Source: Leptospiraceae bacterium (GTDB lineage Bacteria > Spirochaetota > Leptospiria > Leptospirales > Leptospiraceae). Taken from it: 52,191 nucleotides of DNA. The notes under the pieces were generated by a model. The model did not search any database. It was not told the origin of the DNA and saw only the letters and a program-made list of their open reading frames with translations. The stretch is taken from contig JADJFV010000031.1 in the NCBI GenBank assembly GCA_016708435.1, forward strand, positions 195,001-247,191, read 5' to 3'. Both the position numbers and the translations under genes were made by a program. Within the stretch, counting starts at the first letter, position 1. Each line of letters begins with the position of its first letter. Shown piece after piece: positions 8,827 through 17,516 of this stretch.

Positions 8827-9512
8827 TTGAAATACACTGCTGGTATAAAATCCTTATACAATAAAGAAGTTTCAAGCAAATTTTCTCCGCGGTATTTTTT
8901 TCTATACACGTAAATGGAAAATGCATTTCGATAGGACTTTTCTTTTTTGATGATTGGAAGTTCGTGCTCCTCTTCCTCGGTTTCAAGCTCAAATCTTTCT
9001 AGCAAGGGAGAGTTTCCGTAAAGGGAAAAAGTCAGACTGGTCTCCGTAATTTCAGCAGTGAGTCTAAAGCTTTGCGCGTGGGGATTTAGCATTCGCAAAT
9101 TTTTCTTTCCATAAAAAATCGTTGCATCAAGTCCCATTGGAACATAGCTCACAGGCTGACTATGCTTGTGTCTTTCTTTAATCACAAACCCACTGAGTAA
9201 AAGCAAATTGAAAAGTGTAGATGAAACCTGACAAAGTCCACCACCCGGTTCATAGATTGCTTCATTCCAGTAAAAAACTCTTCCCGCAACAAATCCATTT
9301 TGAACAGAAGCTTCTCCTACTACATCACTAAAAGAGAATACAACATTTGGTTCTATTCTTACTCCATTTAATTTTTCTACTGCTAGAGCGAGGTTGCGCT
9401 TAACGTCAGTATTTTGCTTTTCAATGGAAGTAGAAAAGCTCTGAAGTAAAATTTCTTCAGAGGAGGATAAGGATTGTAAACCAATGAAAAATAGAACGAG
9501 TAAAATCTTCAT
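8823..9512 (-). CDS. VanW-like family protein
   Basis: A 229-residue protein with a short signal-like N-terminus (KILLVLFFIGLQSLSSS). It carries the VanW domain: VVFSFSDVVGEASVQNGF (about 58-75), then the hallmark GGGLCQVSSTLFN (about 91-103), the RHKHSQPVSYVPMGLDAT stretch and a C-terminal beta region. VanW-type proteins accompany some vancomycin-resistance clusters and many cell-envelope loci; the molecular role is unknown, so resistance should not be inferred. It overlaps its neighbours on both sides by 4 bases (ATGA), which ties it to the receiver protein upstream and the STAS protein downstream. Confidence 0.85.
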   Translation of the reverse strand: MKILLVLFFIGLQSLSSSEEILLQSFSTSIEKQNTDVKRNLALAVEKLNGVRIEPNVVFSFSDVVGEASVQNGFVAGRVFYWNEAIYEPGGGLCQVSSTLFNLLLLSGFVIKERHKHSQPVSYVPMGLDATIFYGKKNLRMLNPHAQSFRLTAEITETSLTFSLYGNSPLLERFELETEEEEHELPIIKKEKSYRNAFSIYVYRKKYRGENLLETSLLYKDFIPAVYFK

Positions 9513-10783
9513 ACGAAGGTAGGCATTTTTTCTACAGTCAGTGGTTTTGTAAGAAATGCTTTTACGTTTTTATAAGTTCTTGCCTTTTCTATATCATTCC
9601 TATCAACGGAAGATGTTAAAATGTAAATTGTAGGACTCATATTCTGTGAAGCTATTTTTTCTAAGAATTGCCATCCATTCATCATTGGCATATTGATATC
9701 TAAAAATATTATGGGCATCTCCCAATTATTCCCTTTCAATTTTTCTAAGTGCTCTATAGATTCAAATGGACTATTAAAAATTTCCACTTTCATTTCTGGA
9801 TTGTGTTTAAGTAAAAGTTTCTTTGTGAGTATATTTGTAATTTTATCATCGTCAATGAGCATAACAGTGCGTAGTTTTTCGAAGGTCTCATATTTTTTTG
9901 TAGAATCTACGCTATTAATTGTTACAATCGAATCTATCGTGACTGATTCATCTTCTAACTCTCGGCTTACATTGTCTAATTCAACAACAGATTGTCTTAT
10001 GTAATGAAAGTATTCCTTAATCTCGATCATATTGTTCGGATTAATCGTATTCATCAGACCTAGTAAATTGGCAACATGCTTACGAACTTTATGTGATAGA
10101 AGAAAAGAATAATCTTCGAGAATTTTTTTCTGTTTGGCTAATTCCTTATTATCCTCTGTAAGTCTGTGAATCAAGGGACGATATAAAAATCCAATTTCAA
10201 AAAGAATCACAATCACTGCAAATAGAGCAAGAGCAGATTCTATCAACTGTAGACGAGAAGTTCTAGTGACACTCTCGTGGCTGTATACGGAAACGATCTT
10301 GTCCATAGTCTTTAAGAATTCGGATTCATGCAAATAAAGACTTTGAATCGTTGCTCCTTCAATTTTTCTTTCTCGTAGGAGCGTATCTACAATCTGGGCA
10401 ATGGAATCTGTATGAGGCTTAAGTGTTGTAAACAATGAAAGAGCCAACTCGCTATTATTCTCTGGTATTTCTAATTCTTTACTGCCTTCTAAAATTGCAT
10501 TCTCTGACGAAATAAAGAGTTTCTTGAGACTTTCTAGTTTTTGGAAATCTTCTTCTAGTGGAGTATCTTTCTGCAAATGAATCTTCAACACCATCTTAGA
10601 AATATTTTGACTTAGCATTCTCTGTCTGCCTGCAATATTGATTCGATTCGCATCGTATTTTTGGGTATAAATAAAAAATTGTGTAATGGCTTGACTGGAA
10701 AGAATCAAAGCTATGACAGTTATCACAAATGTTTTGTATATTTTTTTATAAGCGGGAGTAGAAATTTCGTTTTTCTCAGACAT
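9509..10783 (-). CDS. PilJ-type sensor with DHp-like helix and C-terminal receiver domain, no ATPase domain
   Basis: A 424-residue membrane protein. TM1 is near residues 15-35. A periplasmic type-IV-pilus methyl-accepting-like domain follows, with the typical NIAGRQRMLSQNISKM (about 48-63). TM2 is at about 184-204. A coiled segment leads into an H-box-like helix FLLSHKVRKHVANLLGL (about 227-243). The receiver domain begins at TVMLIDDDK (about 305), with the acceptor Asp in IIFLDINMPMMNGW, TSS and the conserved Lys in FLTKPL. No HATPase domain lies between DHp and receiver, so it cannot phosphorylate itself and may act as a scaffold or phospho-sink. It is the first gene of the minus-strand operon and its stop overlaps the VanW-like start. 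Confidence 0.8.
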   Translation of the reverse strand: MSEKNEISTPAYKKIYKTFVITVIALILSSQAITQFFIYTQKYDANRINIAGRQRMLSQNISKMVLKIHLQKDTPLEEDFQKLESLKKLFISSENAILEGSKELEIPENNSELALSLFTTLKPHTDSIAQIVDTLLRERKIEGATIQSLYLHESEFLKTMDKIVSVYSHESVTRTSRLQLIESALALFAVIVILFEIGFLYRPLIHRLTEDNKELAKQKKILEDYSFLLSHKVRKHVANLLGLMNTINPNNMIEIKEYFHYIRQSVVELDNVSRELEDESVTIDSIVTINSVDSTKKYETFEKLRTVMLIDDDKITNILTKKLLLKHNPEMKVEIFNSPFESIEHLEKLKGNNWEMPIIFLDINMPMMNGWQFLEKIASQNMSPTIYILTSSVDRNDIEKARTYKNVKAFLTKPLTVEKMPTFV

Positions 10784-10878
10784 AAATGTAGAAAAAAACG
10801 ATTGGAAAAAATAGCAAGAAAATTGTTTACCCGAAAAATAGGATTGCCAACGGTTTTTGTTCCTTTTCCAGTGAAATC

Positions 10879-11787
10879 ATGCATTTTATTATGGTAATCA
10901 TTTTCAGTTTTTTCACTTCTTGCACTTTGTTTTATACAACCTTAAAGCCCAATTTCACTCCTGCCCCACAATCCATAGAAGACCCGAGCAAATTAGAATT
11001 CTATTGGATTGGACACGCTACCGTTCTGATCCGTTTTTATGATAAATGGATTATTACAGATCCAAATTTTAGCACTACGACTGGACTCATCATGAAGAGG
11101 TTTATCGAGCCGGGAATTGATTTAGAGAAATTGGACAAAGTAGATACAATTTTAATTTCGCACACTCACTTCGATCACCTAGACCAAAACTCCCTTCGAA
11201 AACTAAAAGGCTCTAAACACTTGTTCGCTCCCGTTGGCGGGACGACTTACATTCCGGATGAATTGTTTGAAAACGTCTATACAGCTAATCCGATGAAAAC
11301 GTTCGAGCTAGATGGATTAAAAATTACACCTGTTCCAGTAAAGCATTTCGGTGGTAGATGGCTTGTTGACAATTTCTGGGACGGTGAGCCTTACACGGGT
11401 TATATCCTTGAATACAAAGGAGTCACTGTATTCTTTGGAGGGGACACTGGCTACGATGAATCCATTTTTAAACTAATCGGCAAAGCGTATACTATTGATA
11501 TTGCGTTAATTCCTGTTGGACCTGCTAGCTGGATTACAGGCGGTGGACTTGGAAATGGAGTGCATGTAAATCCATTTGGTGCAGTGCAAATCTTCAAAGA
11601 CATTAATGCAAAGTATATGATTCCAATTCACCATAGCACTTTTTATAGAAGAGGCGGAAGCGAAATGGAAATGATTAAACAAGCAATGGAAAAATCAGGA
11701 CAAAAAGAAAAAATCAGACTCCTACGCATCGGAGAAAAAGCAGAATTTAAAAAAGCAGCGGATAAGGTTGATTTAGTTGGTAATTAG
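10879..11787 (+). CDS. MBL-fold metallohydrolase lipoprotein (NAPE-PLD/UlaG-like)
   Basis: A 302-residue metallo-beta-lactamase-fold enzyme. The metal ligands are visible: HTHFDH (H95, H97, D99, H100), H156 in VKHFGG, D189 in FFGGDTGYD and H251 in IPIHHST. The IGHATVLIRF opening (44-53) and GGRWLVDNFWDGEPYTGY are typical of the NAPE-PLD-like branch, whose members cleave phosphodiester-type bonds; the substrate here is unknown. The N-terminus reads as a lipoprotein leader (MVIIFSFFTSC, lipobox Cys15), so the enzyme is probably membrane-anchored outside the cytoplasm. Met1 or Met5 could start it. It is divergent from the preceding receiver gene and shares a 95-base gap with it. Confidence 0.85.
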   Translation: MHFIMVIIFSFFTSCTLFYTTLKPNFTPAPQSIEDPSKLEFYWIGHATVLIRFYDKWIITDPNFSTTTGLIMKRFIEPGIDLEKLDKVDTILISHTHFDHLDQNSLRKLKGSKHLFAPVGGTTYIPDELFENVYTANPMKTFELDGLKITPVPVKHFGGRWLVDNFWDGEPYTGYILEYKGVTVFFGGDTGYDESIFKLIGKAYTIDIALIPVGPASWITGGGLGNGVHVNPFGAVQIFKDINAKYMIPIHHSTFYRRGGSEMEMIKQAMEKSGQKEKIRLLRIGEKAEFKKAADKVDLVGN

Positions 11788-11839
11788 ATTAGATTTACTT
11801 TCTCCATATTGCCGATGAAGACTAGCCGGAAGATATTGC

Positions 11840-11852
11840 GCCCCTTTGGGGC
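11840..11852 (+). terminator. Short GC hairpin after the MBL gene
   Basis: A gcccc-ttt-ggggc hairpin begins about 50 bases after the stop codon of the MBL-fold gene and is followed by tatttgtt. The stem is short (5 bp) and the T-tract imperfect, so this is a weak terminator candidate. Confidence 0.3.
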
Positions 11853-12038
11853 TATTTGTTGTAAGCGTCAAAGAAGCTTCCTATCTTTAGCGCGCCTTCC
11901 CTTCCACCTACTATAAACCAAATTCATTTTCCTTTCTGCTAATTTTCCCATACGATAAGTTTTCTTATTATTACCGTTCTTAATGCTTCCGCAATTTGAT
12001 CTATAAATCAAGATTTGGGTTCGTTTTTATTCAGCCCC

Positions 12039-12093
12039 TAATCGAAGGCAAACCGAACGCTAATCGAAGGCAAACCGAAGGCTGACCGAAGCC
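12039..12093. repeat. Tandem 22-base repeat, about 2.5 copies
   Basis: Two nearly identical 22-base units begin with taatcgaaggcaaaccgaa (12039-12060 and 12061-12082, one mismatch). A shorter degenerate third unit follows (tgaccgaagcc). They lie directly upstream of the DUF445 gene. Confidence 0.7.
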
Positions 12094-12158
12094 TAGAACA
12101 ATTTTTCTCTTTTTAAAAAAAACTTTATTTTAAAACTAGGAATTAGAGTAGTGAACAA

Positions 12159-13391
12159 ATGACTGAATTTCTTTCCAAACATGCAGATTTAATTGGTATA
12201 TTGATCATGCCGTTGACCTATGGGTTCGTTGGTTGGTTTACTAACTGGGTTGCTCTCAAAATGACTTTTTATCCAATCAAGTTCTGGGGCATTCCCCCGT
12301 ATCTGGGTTGGCAGGGGATAATACCGCGTAAGGCGCATAAGATGGCAACTCGTGCCGTTGATGTGATTACAGGTAGGCTTATTAAGATTGAAGAAATCTT
12401 TGATAAAGTAGATCCGGCGATGATTGAAAAAGAACTAAAGCCCATGCTCAAGCCGGTGATTCGTGAGTTGACGAAAGACATTATAGATCAAATAAGACCA
12501 GGACTCTGGCCTGCAATTCCAGACTTAGTAAAAAACCAAATCTACGCAGAAACAGAGAAACAAATTCCAGATGCAGTCAAGAGCATAATCCTTGGTATCC
12601 GCAAGAACGTCTATCAATTCTTTGATTTAAAAGGAATGGTTCTAAAAAAACTCTCTGGAGACAATGTTGTCCTTGTTGTTGAACTCTTTCAAACAGTTGG
12701 TGGACCTGAATTTAGATTTATAGAATTATCAGGACTTTATTTTGGTTTACTCCTTGGTCTTATTCAAATGGGAGTTTGGATTCTTTTTCCAATCTGGTGG
12801 ACTCTTCCGATTCAGGGGGTAATAGTCGGTTACCTCACTAATTGGCTTGCACTTGAAATGATCTTTCGTCCTTTCTATGAAAAGAATTATATCTTCTTCA
12901 AATACCAGGGCATATTCTTGAAACGTCAGGCGGCAGTGTCAGAGGCTTACGCAAAATTTGTTGCGGAAAAGATTTTAAATTCAAGAAACATTCTAGAAGA
13001 AATTATATATGGTCGTGCTGCGGATGAAGTATTTGCACTCATCAAGAAAGCAGTCATTCGTTCCTTTGAAAACACATCCCAATTAGCTCATCCAATTATC
13101 ACTGTAGCAATGGGCTCGGAAAAATACCTTGAGATCAGAGAAGAAATTGTAAAACGAATGAGTGAGGTCGCTCCTAAGTCTATCGAAAAAATAGAAAAGT
13201 ATGTAGAAGAGGCAATTGATATCGAAGAGACAATGGCAAGCAGAATGAAAGCACTTCCTCCCGAAGAGTTTGAATCCATTCTTAGATCGGCTTTTCAAGA
13301 AGATGAACTCTTGCTCATATTAATTGGAGCAGTTCTAGGTGCGTTAGTCGGTCTAGGTCAGGCGTTTTATATGCTCGCCTTCCCCGGATAA
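12159..13391 (+). CDS. DUF445 family membrane protein (YheB-like)
   Basis: A 410-residue protein of the DUF445 family. It opens with a membrane segment (LIGILIMPLTYGFVGWFTNWVALKM) containing the family's G-W-TN-A motif. That motif recurs in a second membrane region after residue 190 (IQGVIVGYLTNWLALEMIF). The region between and the long C-terminal helical part are amphipathic, and a final TM segment (LLLILIGAVLGALVGLGQ) ends the protein. The PIKFWGIPPYLGWQGIIPRKA loop after the first motif is also characteristic. The family is widespread and of unknown function. It stands alone between convergent and co-directional neighbours; the next gene (PP2C) is convergent, with a 25-base gap. Confidence 0.85.
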   Translation: MTEFLSKHADLIGILIMPLTYGFVGWFTNWVALKMTFYPIKFWGIPPYLGWQGIIPRKAHKMATRAVDVITGRLIKIEEIFDKVDPAMIEKELKPMLKPVIRELTKDIIDQIRPGLWPAIPDLVKNQIYAETEKQIPDAVKSIILGIRKNVYQFFDLKGMVLKKLSGDNVVLVVELFQTVGGPEFRFIELSGLYFGLLLGLIQMGVWILFPIWWTLPIQGVIVGYLTNWLALEMIFRPFYEKNYIFFKYQGIFLKRQAAVSEAYAKFVAEKILNSRNILEEIIYGRAADEVFALIKKAVIRSFENTSQLAHPIITVAMGSEKYLEIREEIVKRMSEVAPKSIEKIEKYVEEAIDIEETMASRMKALPPEEFESILRSAFQEDELLLILIGAVLGALVGLGQAFYMLAFPG

Positions 13392-13416
13392 TAAGGATTA
13401 TTCAGCAATCGGCAAA

Positions 13417-15426
13417 TTAGATTTCTTTATATCCAATTCCAATCATGGTAATATCGTCTTGTTTGCCTGTATCCCCTAGAAATTTTTCTAGCTCAATGAT
13501 TACTTGGTCTAATGATTCATTGATATGCTTTGCTTTATTCTCAATTAGAATTTGGTGAAGTCTTTCTTCACCGAATTCTTCTTCTCCGATGAACTGTTCA
13601 AAGACTCCATCCGTAAAAATATATAGACGGTCCTCTTTATTGAAGGAAAATTCTTTGATAGCATACCCATCTTTGCGGATAACACCAATAAGCCCTCCTG
13701 TGTTTTTGAGAAGCTGAAATTCTTTTCCTTTCTTAATAATTAGTCCTGCCGGGTGACCTGCCGAGGAGTAAGTTAAAGTATGATTTACAGTATCTATATC
13801 AACTAGAATACAAGTAAGAAAACTATTTAGCGTTCCATAGCGACGAATAAATTCTTTGTTGAATATATCAATGATTTCATTGACTGAGAGTGCAAAGTTT
13901 TTTATTCCATCATAGATTCCCTGGATCGCCATCATAATAAGTGCGGCTTGCACTCCATGGCCTGTAGCATCGGCAAGAAAAACTCGTATCGTCGCATTAT
14001 CAATCTTATCCACACTGTAAAAATCTCCCCCTACTTCGCTCATGGAAATATAACGAACAACTATTTCTAAATCCTTGTTTTGATTCAAATTAGTAGCAAG
14101 TGTAGCGGATTGAATTTTTTGTGCCATAGCCAAGTCGCTCTTAATCAGTTTAAGAGTGGAATTTAATTCTGAGGTTCTAATATGCACTTTCTCTTCAAGG
14201 ATTTCGTTGATCTTGCGCTGTGCCTCCAGAGATTCCTTTTGCACACGAATGCTTTCATCCTGAATAATCTGATATCTATCGGCTAACGCAAAAGAAAGAA
14301 TAGTTAATTCAAGAAGAGAACCGATTTGCATTACGTTCATTGTAATCAAATTTCGTTCAATTATATTGAAGAGATATAAAATAAACAGAGTCGCGCCGCT
14401 TAAGAAAGTAAACCATGCAATTACAAAGTATCTTGCATAACGATTTCCTTTATGCAAACTATAAAGACCGGAAAGGAAAATAAATACAATAGTAAAAATG
14501 GCAACTAGACTTTGAATCTGAATGCAAAGACGCGAAGATATAAATATAGAAAAGAGAGCAAATCCAAAAAGGATTTCGAGGGAAATACTAATTTGTCGCA
14601 GTCGCGGAAAATTCTTCTTAAACTCCAAGAATCTGTCTGCAAAGGCAAGCACTGATATCCAGGAAAGAGATGTTAAAATTATGACAGAGTGATTCTGCCA
14701 TCGAATACTTTCACCCCATAAGTATTGGAAGCCATGACCGTTAAACGCTATATAAAAAAACAAAGTTAAAAATGTGCTGAGAGAATAATAGAAATAACTC
14801 TGACTACGAAAGGCAAAAAAAATAAAGCCATTGTATATAGCCATAATTCCCATAGCTCCATAGAATAAGGCATACCATGTCTCCAGTCGGGCATTGTGTT
14901 CTAAATACGGCTGCGTCTTAAAAAGAATGAGTGGCACGATGAAAGCTGTAGTGGTATTGATTTTTAAATAGAAACGAAAATTCTTTTCAGGAAGAAGTTC
15001 TAAAGGCAATACGAAGAATCTGTTAAATACTTCCCTTTGGGCAAATGGTAATTTGTCGCCAAACTTTTTAACTTTCCAAACATGATCTATTTCATAATAA
15101 AACTCAATCGAGTCTAAATGGGAATAGCCGATTTCCAAGAACCAATCCTTTGTTTGTGGATCTAAGTTTTGAAGATCGAATCGAAGCCAATACGCGTAAG
15201 GGCTATAACCAAAGTTTAAAGTCTCTCTTTCATTAGCACGGAATTTTTCCTCTAAGGCAGAAGTTCTTATGGCGTCAAAATCTAGTTCATTCAAGCGATC
15301 TTCATAAACAAAAACAGATTTGCTTAGGTTGACTTTGTCGGTATCAGGATGAAGTAAAATTGTATCGTCTGCGAGTAAACAAGCAGCATAAAACACTGCA
15401 AACAATGCCACAATGAATCGAAACAT
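13417..15426 (-). CDS. 7TM-DISM sensor with SpoIIE/PP2C-type phosphatase domain
   Basis: The start is chosen at the ATG (15424-15426), which begins a good signal peptide (MFRFIVALFAVFYAACLLADD). A longer open frame from TTG at 15462 lacks a Shine-Dalgarno. The product has 669 residues. Its order is signal peptide, 7TMR-DISM extracellular domain 2 (to about 170, with YAYWLRFDLQN), seven membrane helices (about 180-390), coiled coil (about 395-440) and PP2C/SpoIIE phosphatase. Metal-binding aspartates are visible in SEVGGDFY, LADATGHGVQAA and IFTDGVFEQF. It probably dephosphorylates a STAS-type antagonist in response to an extracellular signal. Two STAS genes lie in this window, but which is its substrate is not known. 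Confidence 0.9.
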   Translation of the reverse strand: MFRFIVALFAVFYAACLLADDTILLHPDTDKVNLSKSVFVYEDRLNELDFDAIRTSALEEKFRANERETLNFGYSPYAYWLRFDLQNLDPQTKDWFLEIGYSHLDSIEFYYEIDHVWKVKKFGDKLPFAQREVFNRFFVLPLELLPEKNFRFYLKINTTTAFIVPLILFKTQPYLEHNARLETWYALFYGAMGIMAIYNGFIFFAFRSQSYFYYSLSTFLTLFFYIAFNGHGFQYLWGESIRWQNHSVIILTSLSWISVLAFADRFLEFKKNFPRLRQISISLEILFGFALFSIFISSRLCIQIQSLVAIFTIVFIFLSGLYSLHKGNRYARYFVIAWFTFLSGATLFILYLFNIIERNLITMNVMQIGSLLELTILSFALADRYQIIQDESIRVQKESLEAQRKINEILEEKVHIRTSELNSTLKLIKSDLAMAQKIQSATLATNLNQNKDLEIVVRYISMSEVGGDFYSVDKIDNATIRVFLADATGHGVQAALIMMAIQGIYDGIKNFALSVNEIIDIFNKEFIRRYGTLNSFLTCILVDIDTVNHTLTYSSAGHPAGLIIKKGKEFQLLKNTGGLIGVIRKDGYAIKEFSFNKEDRLYIFTDGVFEQFIGEEEFGEERLHQILIENKAKHINESLDQVIIELEKFLGDTGKQDDITMIGIGYKEI

Positions 15427-15572
15427 AAAACCATTAGAACACAGGCTAACGCTGTAAGTCAATGAATATATACGAATATATACAAATTGAGTAGGCTTCC
15501 AATTTCGGAAATGGTTTTTTTTCTACTTGCCTCCCTTTGCGTATTTCGCGTAATGTGAATAAGGCGAGAGCA

Positions 15573-16328
15573 ATGGACACAACAAAAGAACTTAAATTAG
15601 CGGTATTAATCGATGCGGATAATGTTCCGTATTCCAACATAAAAGGAATGCTAGAAGAAGTAGCAAAGTATGGAACTCCTACTTTTAAACGAATCTATGG
15701 AGATTGGACAAAGCCGACTCTATCCGGTTGGAAGACCGTCTTACTCGAAAATGCAATTACTCCGATTCAGCAATACAGCTACACAGTAGGAAAGAACTCA
15801 AGTGACTCAGCACTCATCATAGACGCGATGGATATTTTATACACAGGTGGTGTTGACGGATTTTGTATTGTTTCCAGTGATAGCGATTTCACTAGATTAG
15901 CCACACGTCTCAGAGAAGCAGGTATGAAAGTAATCGGTATCGGAGAAAAGAAAACTCCTTCTCCCTTTATTGCATCCTGTAACAAATTCATCTACATAGA
16001 AATCTTGCACAAAGAAGCAAAATACCAACCACAAGTAAAAGCAACAGCCAAATCCAGTCACAAGAAAGACTTCCTTCCTGTTGCGAAAATAGACAATGAT
16101 CTAATCCAACTCATATCAGAAAGCATTAACGATATAGCAGAAGAAGACGGTTGGGTATTTCTAGGTGTTCTTGGAAATCTAATTCTAAAAAAACAACCAG
16201 ACTTTGATCCACGTAACTATGGTCACAAAAAATTACTCGATATGATTAAAACAATCGAAACAATCGAAATAGACAAACGTCCAACGGGTAAGAACAATAT
16301 ATCGCACTTTTATGTAAGGACGAAATAA
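15573..16328 (+). CDS. NYN-domain protein with C-terminal OST-HTH/LOTUS domain (LabA/PIN-like)
   Basis: The start is set at ATG 15573, preceded by GGCGAGAG; the frame is open upstream to a TTG at 15537 without a ribosome site. The product is 251 residues. The NYN (PIN-like) RNase fold is seen in LAVLIDADNVPYSNIK (conserved aspartates at about 14-16), the GKNSSDSALIIDAMD stretch and the VSSDSDFTRLATRLREAG motif. After a linker, the C-terminal 75 residues (NDLIQLISESIND through HFYVRTK) form an OST-HTH/LOTUS domain, which in other proteins binds RNA. The likely role is RNA binding and cleavage; the target is unknown. It is divergent from the PP2C gene. Confidence 0.85.
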   Translation: MDTTKELKLAVLIDADNVPYSNIKGMLEEVAKYGTPTFKRIYGDWTKPTLSGWKTVLLENAITPIQQYSYTVGKNSSDSALIIDAMDILYTGGVDGFCIVSSDSDFTRLATRLREAGMKVIGIGEKKTPSPFIASCNKFIYIEILHKEAKYQPQVKATAKSSHKKDFLPVAKIDNDLIQLISESINDIAEEDGWVFLGVLGNLILKKQPDFDPRNYGHKKLLDMIKTIETIEIDKRPTGKNNISHFYVRTK

Positions 16329-16335
16329 GACATTT

Positions 16336-16446
16336 AAAAGAATACCACCGATGGGCACCGATAAAAGATACGATGGTTAATGGTTAATTAGTGTGCATTC
16401 GAAATTCTTTTTTAACCACGAAGAGCGCGAAGGACACGAAGGGTTT
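16336..16446. repeat. Interspersed repeat fragments (accaccgatgggcaccgat; accacgaagagcgcgaagga)
   Basis: Two repeat units in the gap after the NYN gene: accaccgatgggcaccgata (about 16,342-16,362), and taaccacgaagagcgcgaag continued by gacacgaaggg (about 16,414-16,444). The first also occurs at about 7,801-7,853, 31,819-31,852 and 34,722-34,755; the second type at about 22,870-22,920 and 45,012-45,048 in reverse. Confidence 0.65.
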
Positions 16447-16526
16447 TAATTTTTTATTCAATGAATACTTTGTGTTCATGTATTCAACTCAGCTTTCTCC
16501 CTTTATCAAGTCAGTTGGAGTTTATA

Positions 16527-17228
16527 ATGGCTAAGATTTACTTTTCAATTTTTATACTATCTCTACTTTTAGGTTGCTCGGATACTAAGCAAATTACAAA
16601 GGAAAGTCAAAACAAAGAATCAGAAGGTATTGGCTATTTAAAATTGAAAATAATTGATTCAGTCAATGATGAAATTTTTTCTCGAAGCACTGTTGAATTA
16701 AGGGGAGTGAAAAAACTTCCTATATTTGATTATAAAAATAAACCATTTGAAAAGGAAAATGATTTTGAAATACGGGGAACAATCAAAGAGAATGCAAACT
16801 CAATGCTTGCAGTGGAAGAAGGGGATTATTTTGTTTATCTGCATGTAAGCGATACAATAATAAGACCTCTTCTAATTTCAGATTTTACTTCTAAAACAGT
16901 TCAATTTGGATATAGACCAAAATTAGAAGATAAGATATATGGCAATCAGTATGAATTAATCCCATACACAAACAAACCCTGTCACTTTCCGCAAAGTCAG
17001 GGAGAGGCAATCCAATGCACTGCATTAAAAATTGAGCGAAACAAGGTAACAGAGATTACCCTCAAATTTGAAACTGAATCAAGTTTTAACCCCGCAATGA
17101 CTGGAGTGATTTGGCTATTTACCCTGCTAACTCCTATCCCGCATGTAGGAGCTCCTCTGATAGTATTAGGATCAATCATTGTAACAAGAGATGTAGAAAT
17201 GCAAACAAATATCAAAGATCAAAATTAG
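16527..17228 (+). CDS. Hypothetical lipoprotein
   Basis: The start is taken at ATG 16527, which has GGAG six bases upstream and begins a lipoprotein leader: MAKIYFSIFILSLLLGC with Cys17. The frame is open from 16461, but those 22 codons look non-coding. The mature part (about 215 residues) is mostly beta/charged, and includes a C-terminal hydrophobic stretch (MTGVIWLFTLLTPIPHVGAPLIVLGSIIV, about 190-218) that may be a second membrane segment. I do not recognise a domain. It stands at the left edge of the repeat-rich accessory island. Confidence 0.7.
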   Translation: MAKIYFSIFILSLLLGCSDTKQITKESQNKESEGIGYLKLKIIDSVNDEIFSRSTVELRGVKKLPIFDYKNKPFEKENDFEIRGTIKENANSMLAVEEGDYFVYLHVSDTIIRPLLISDFTSKTVQFGYRPKLEDKIYGNQYELIPYTNKPCHFPQSQGEAIQCTALKIERNKVTEITLKFETESSFNPAMTGVIWLFTLLTPIPHVGAPLIVLGSIIVTRDVEMQTNIKDQN

Positions 17229-17277
17229 AAAGAAACAAAAACTCTATCGTATCTTTTATCGGTGGTAAATTCTTAAA

Positions 17278-17516
17278 TTACTCCAAAGGAAATACAAGTC
17301 CGGTTTTATCAGCAATATCGGCGCGGCGATTTACTGTGTTTTCCTTTTCGTCTAAATCAGGTATATCGGGATTAGTCGCTCCTTAAGCGGATTAAACGGC
17401 GATTAATTTCTTTTTTCTATATTCTTCTTCACGCACCATATCAGCCAATTTTCCCCCGTTTGCCTTTATCCACCTTTTCGCCCAAAGGGATTAGGGATAT
17501 TCTTGTCTTCACTCAT
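17278..17516 (-). pseudogene. Decayed small gene (three reading frames)
   Basis: On the minus strand an ATG at 17516 starts MSEDKNIPNPFGRKGG, then a stop. The reading resumes in another frame as NGGKLADMVREEEYRKKK, shifts again to NRRLIRL, and ends in frame as GATNPDIPDLDEKENTV...RADIADKTGLVFPLE-stop (17278). Together these make a coherent product of about 78 residues interrupted by at least three indels. The hydrophilic, charged sequence looks like a small cytosolic protein; I do not recognise the family. It may be real decay next to the repeat array, or sequencing error. Confidence 0.5.

Larger units (their letters stand above)
11788..12158. other. 371-base intergenic gap
   Basis: No gene is seen. 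The gap holds a GC hairpin (11840-11852) and a 22-base tandem duplication (12039-12082), both listed separately. The stretch 12,112-12,140 is A/T-rich (ttttttctctttttaaaaaaaac) and probably belongs to the promoter of the DUF445 gene, but no clear hexamers could be fixed. Confidence 0.45.

Noticed and set aside
8823..9512. Vancomycin resistance
   Set aside because: VanW alone does not confer resistance, no van ligase or dehydrogenase genes are present, and the domain is widespread in unrelated loci.
15426..15462. TTG start 12 codons upstream of the PP2C gene
   Set aside because: No ribosome site precedes it, and the signal peptide begins cleanly at the ATG at 15426.
15537..15572. Upstream TTG start of the NYN gene
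   Set aside because: The 12 added residues are not like the family and the ATG at 15573 has a better ribosome site.
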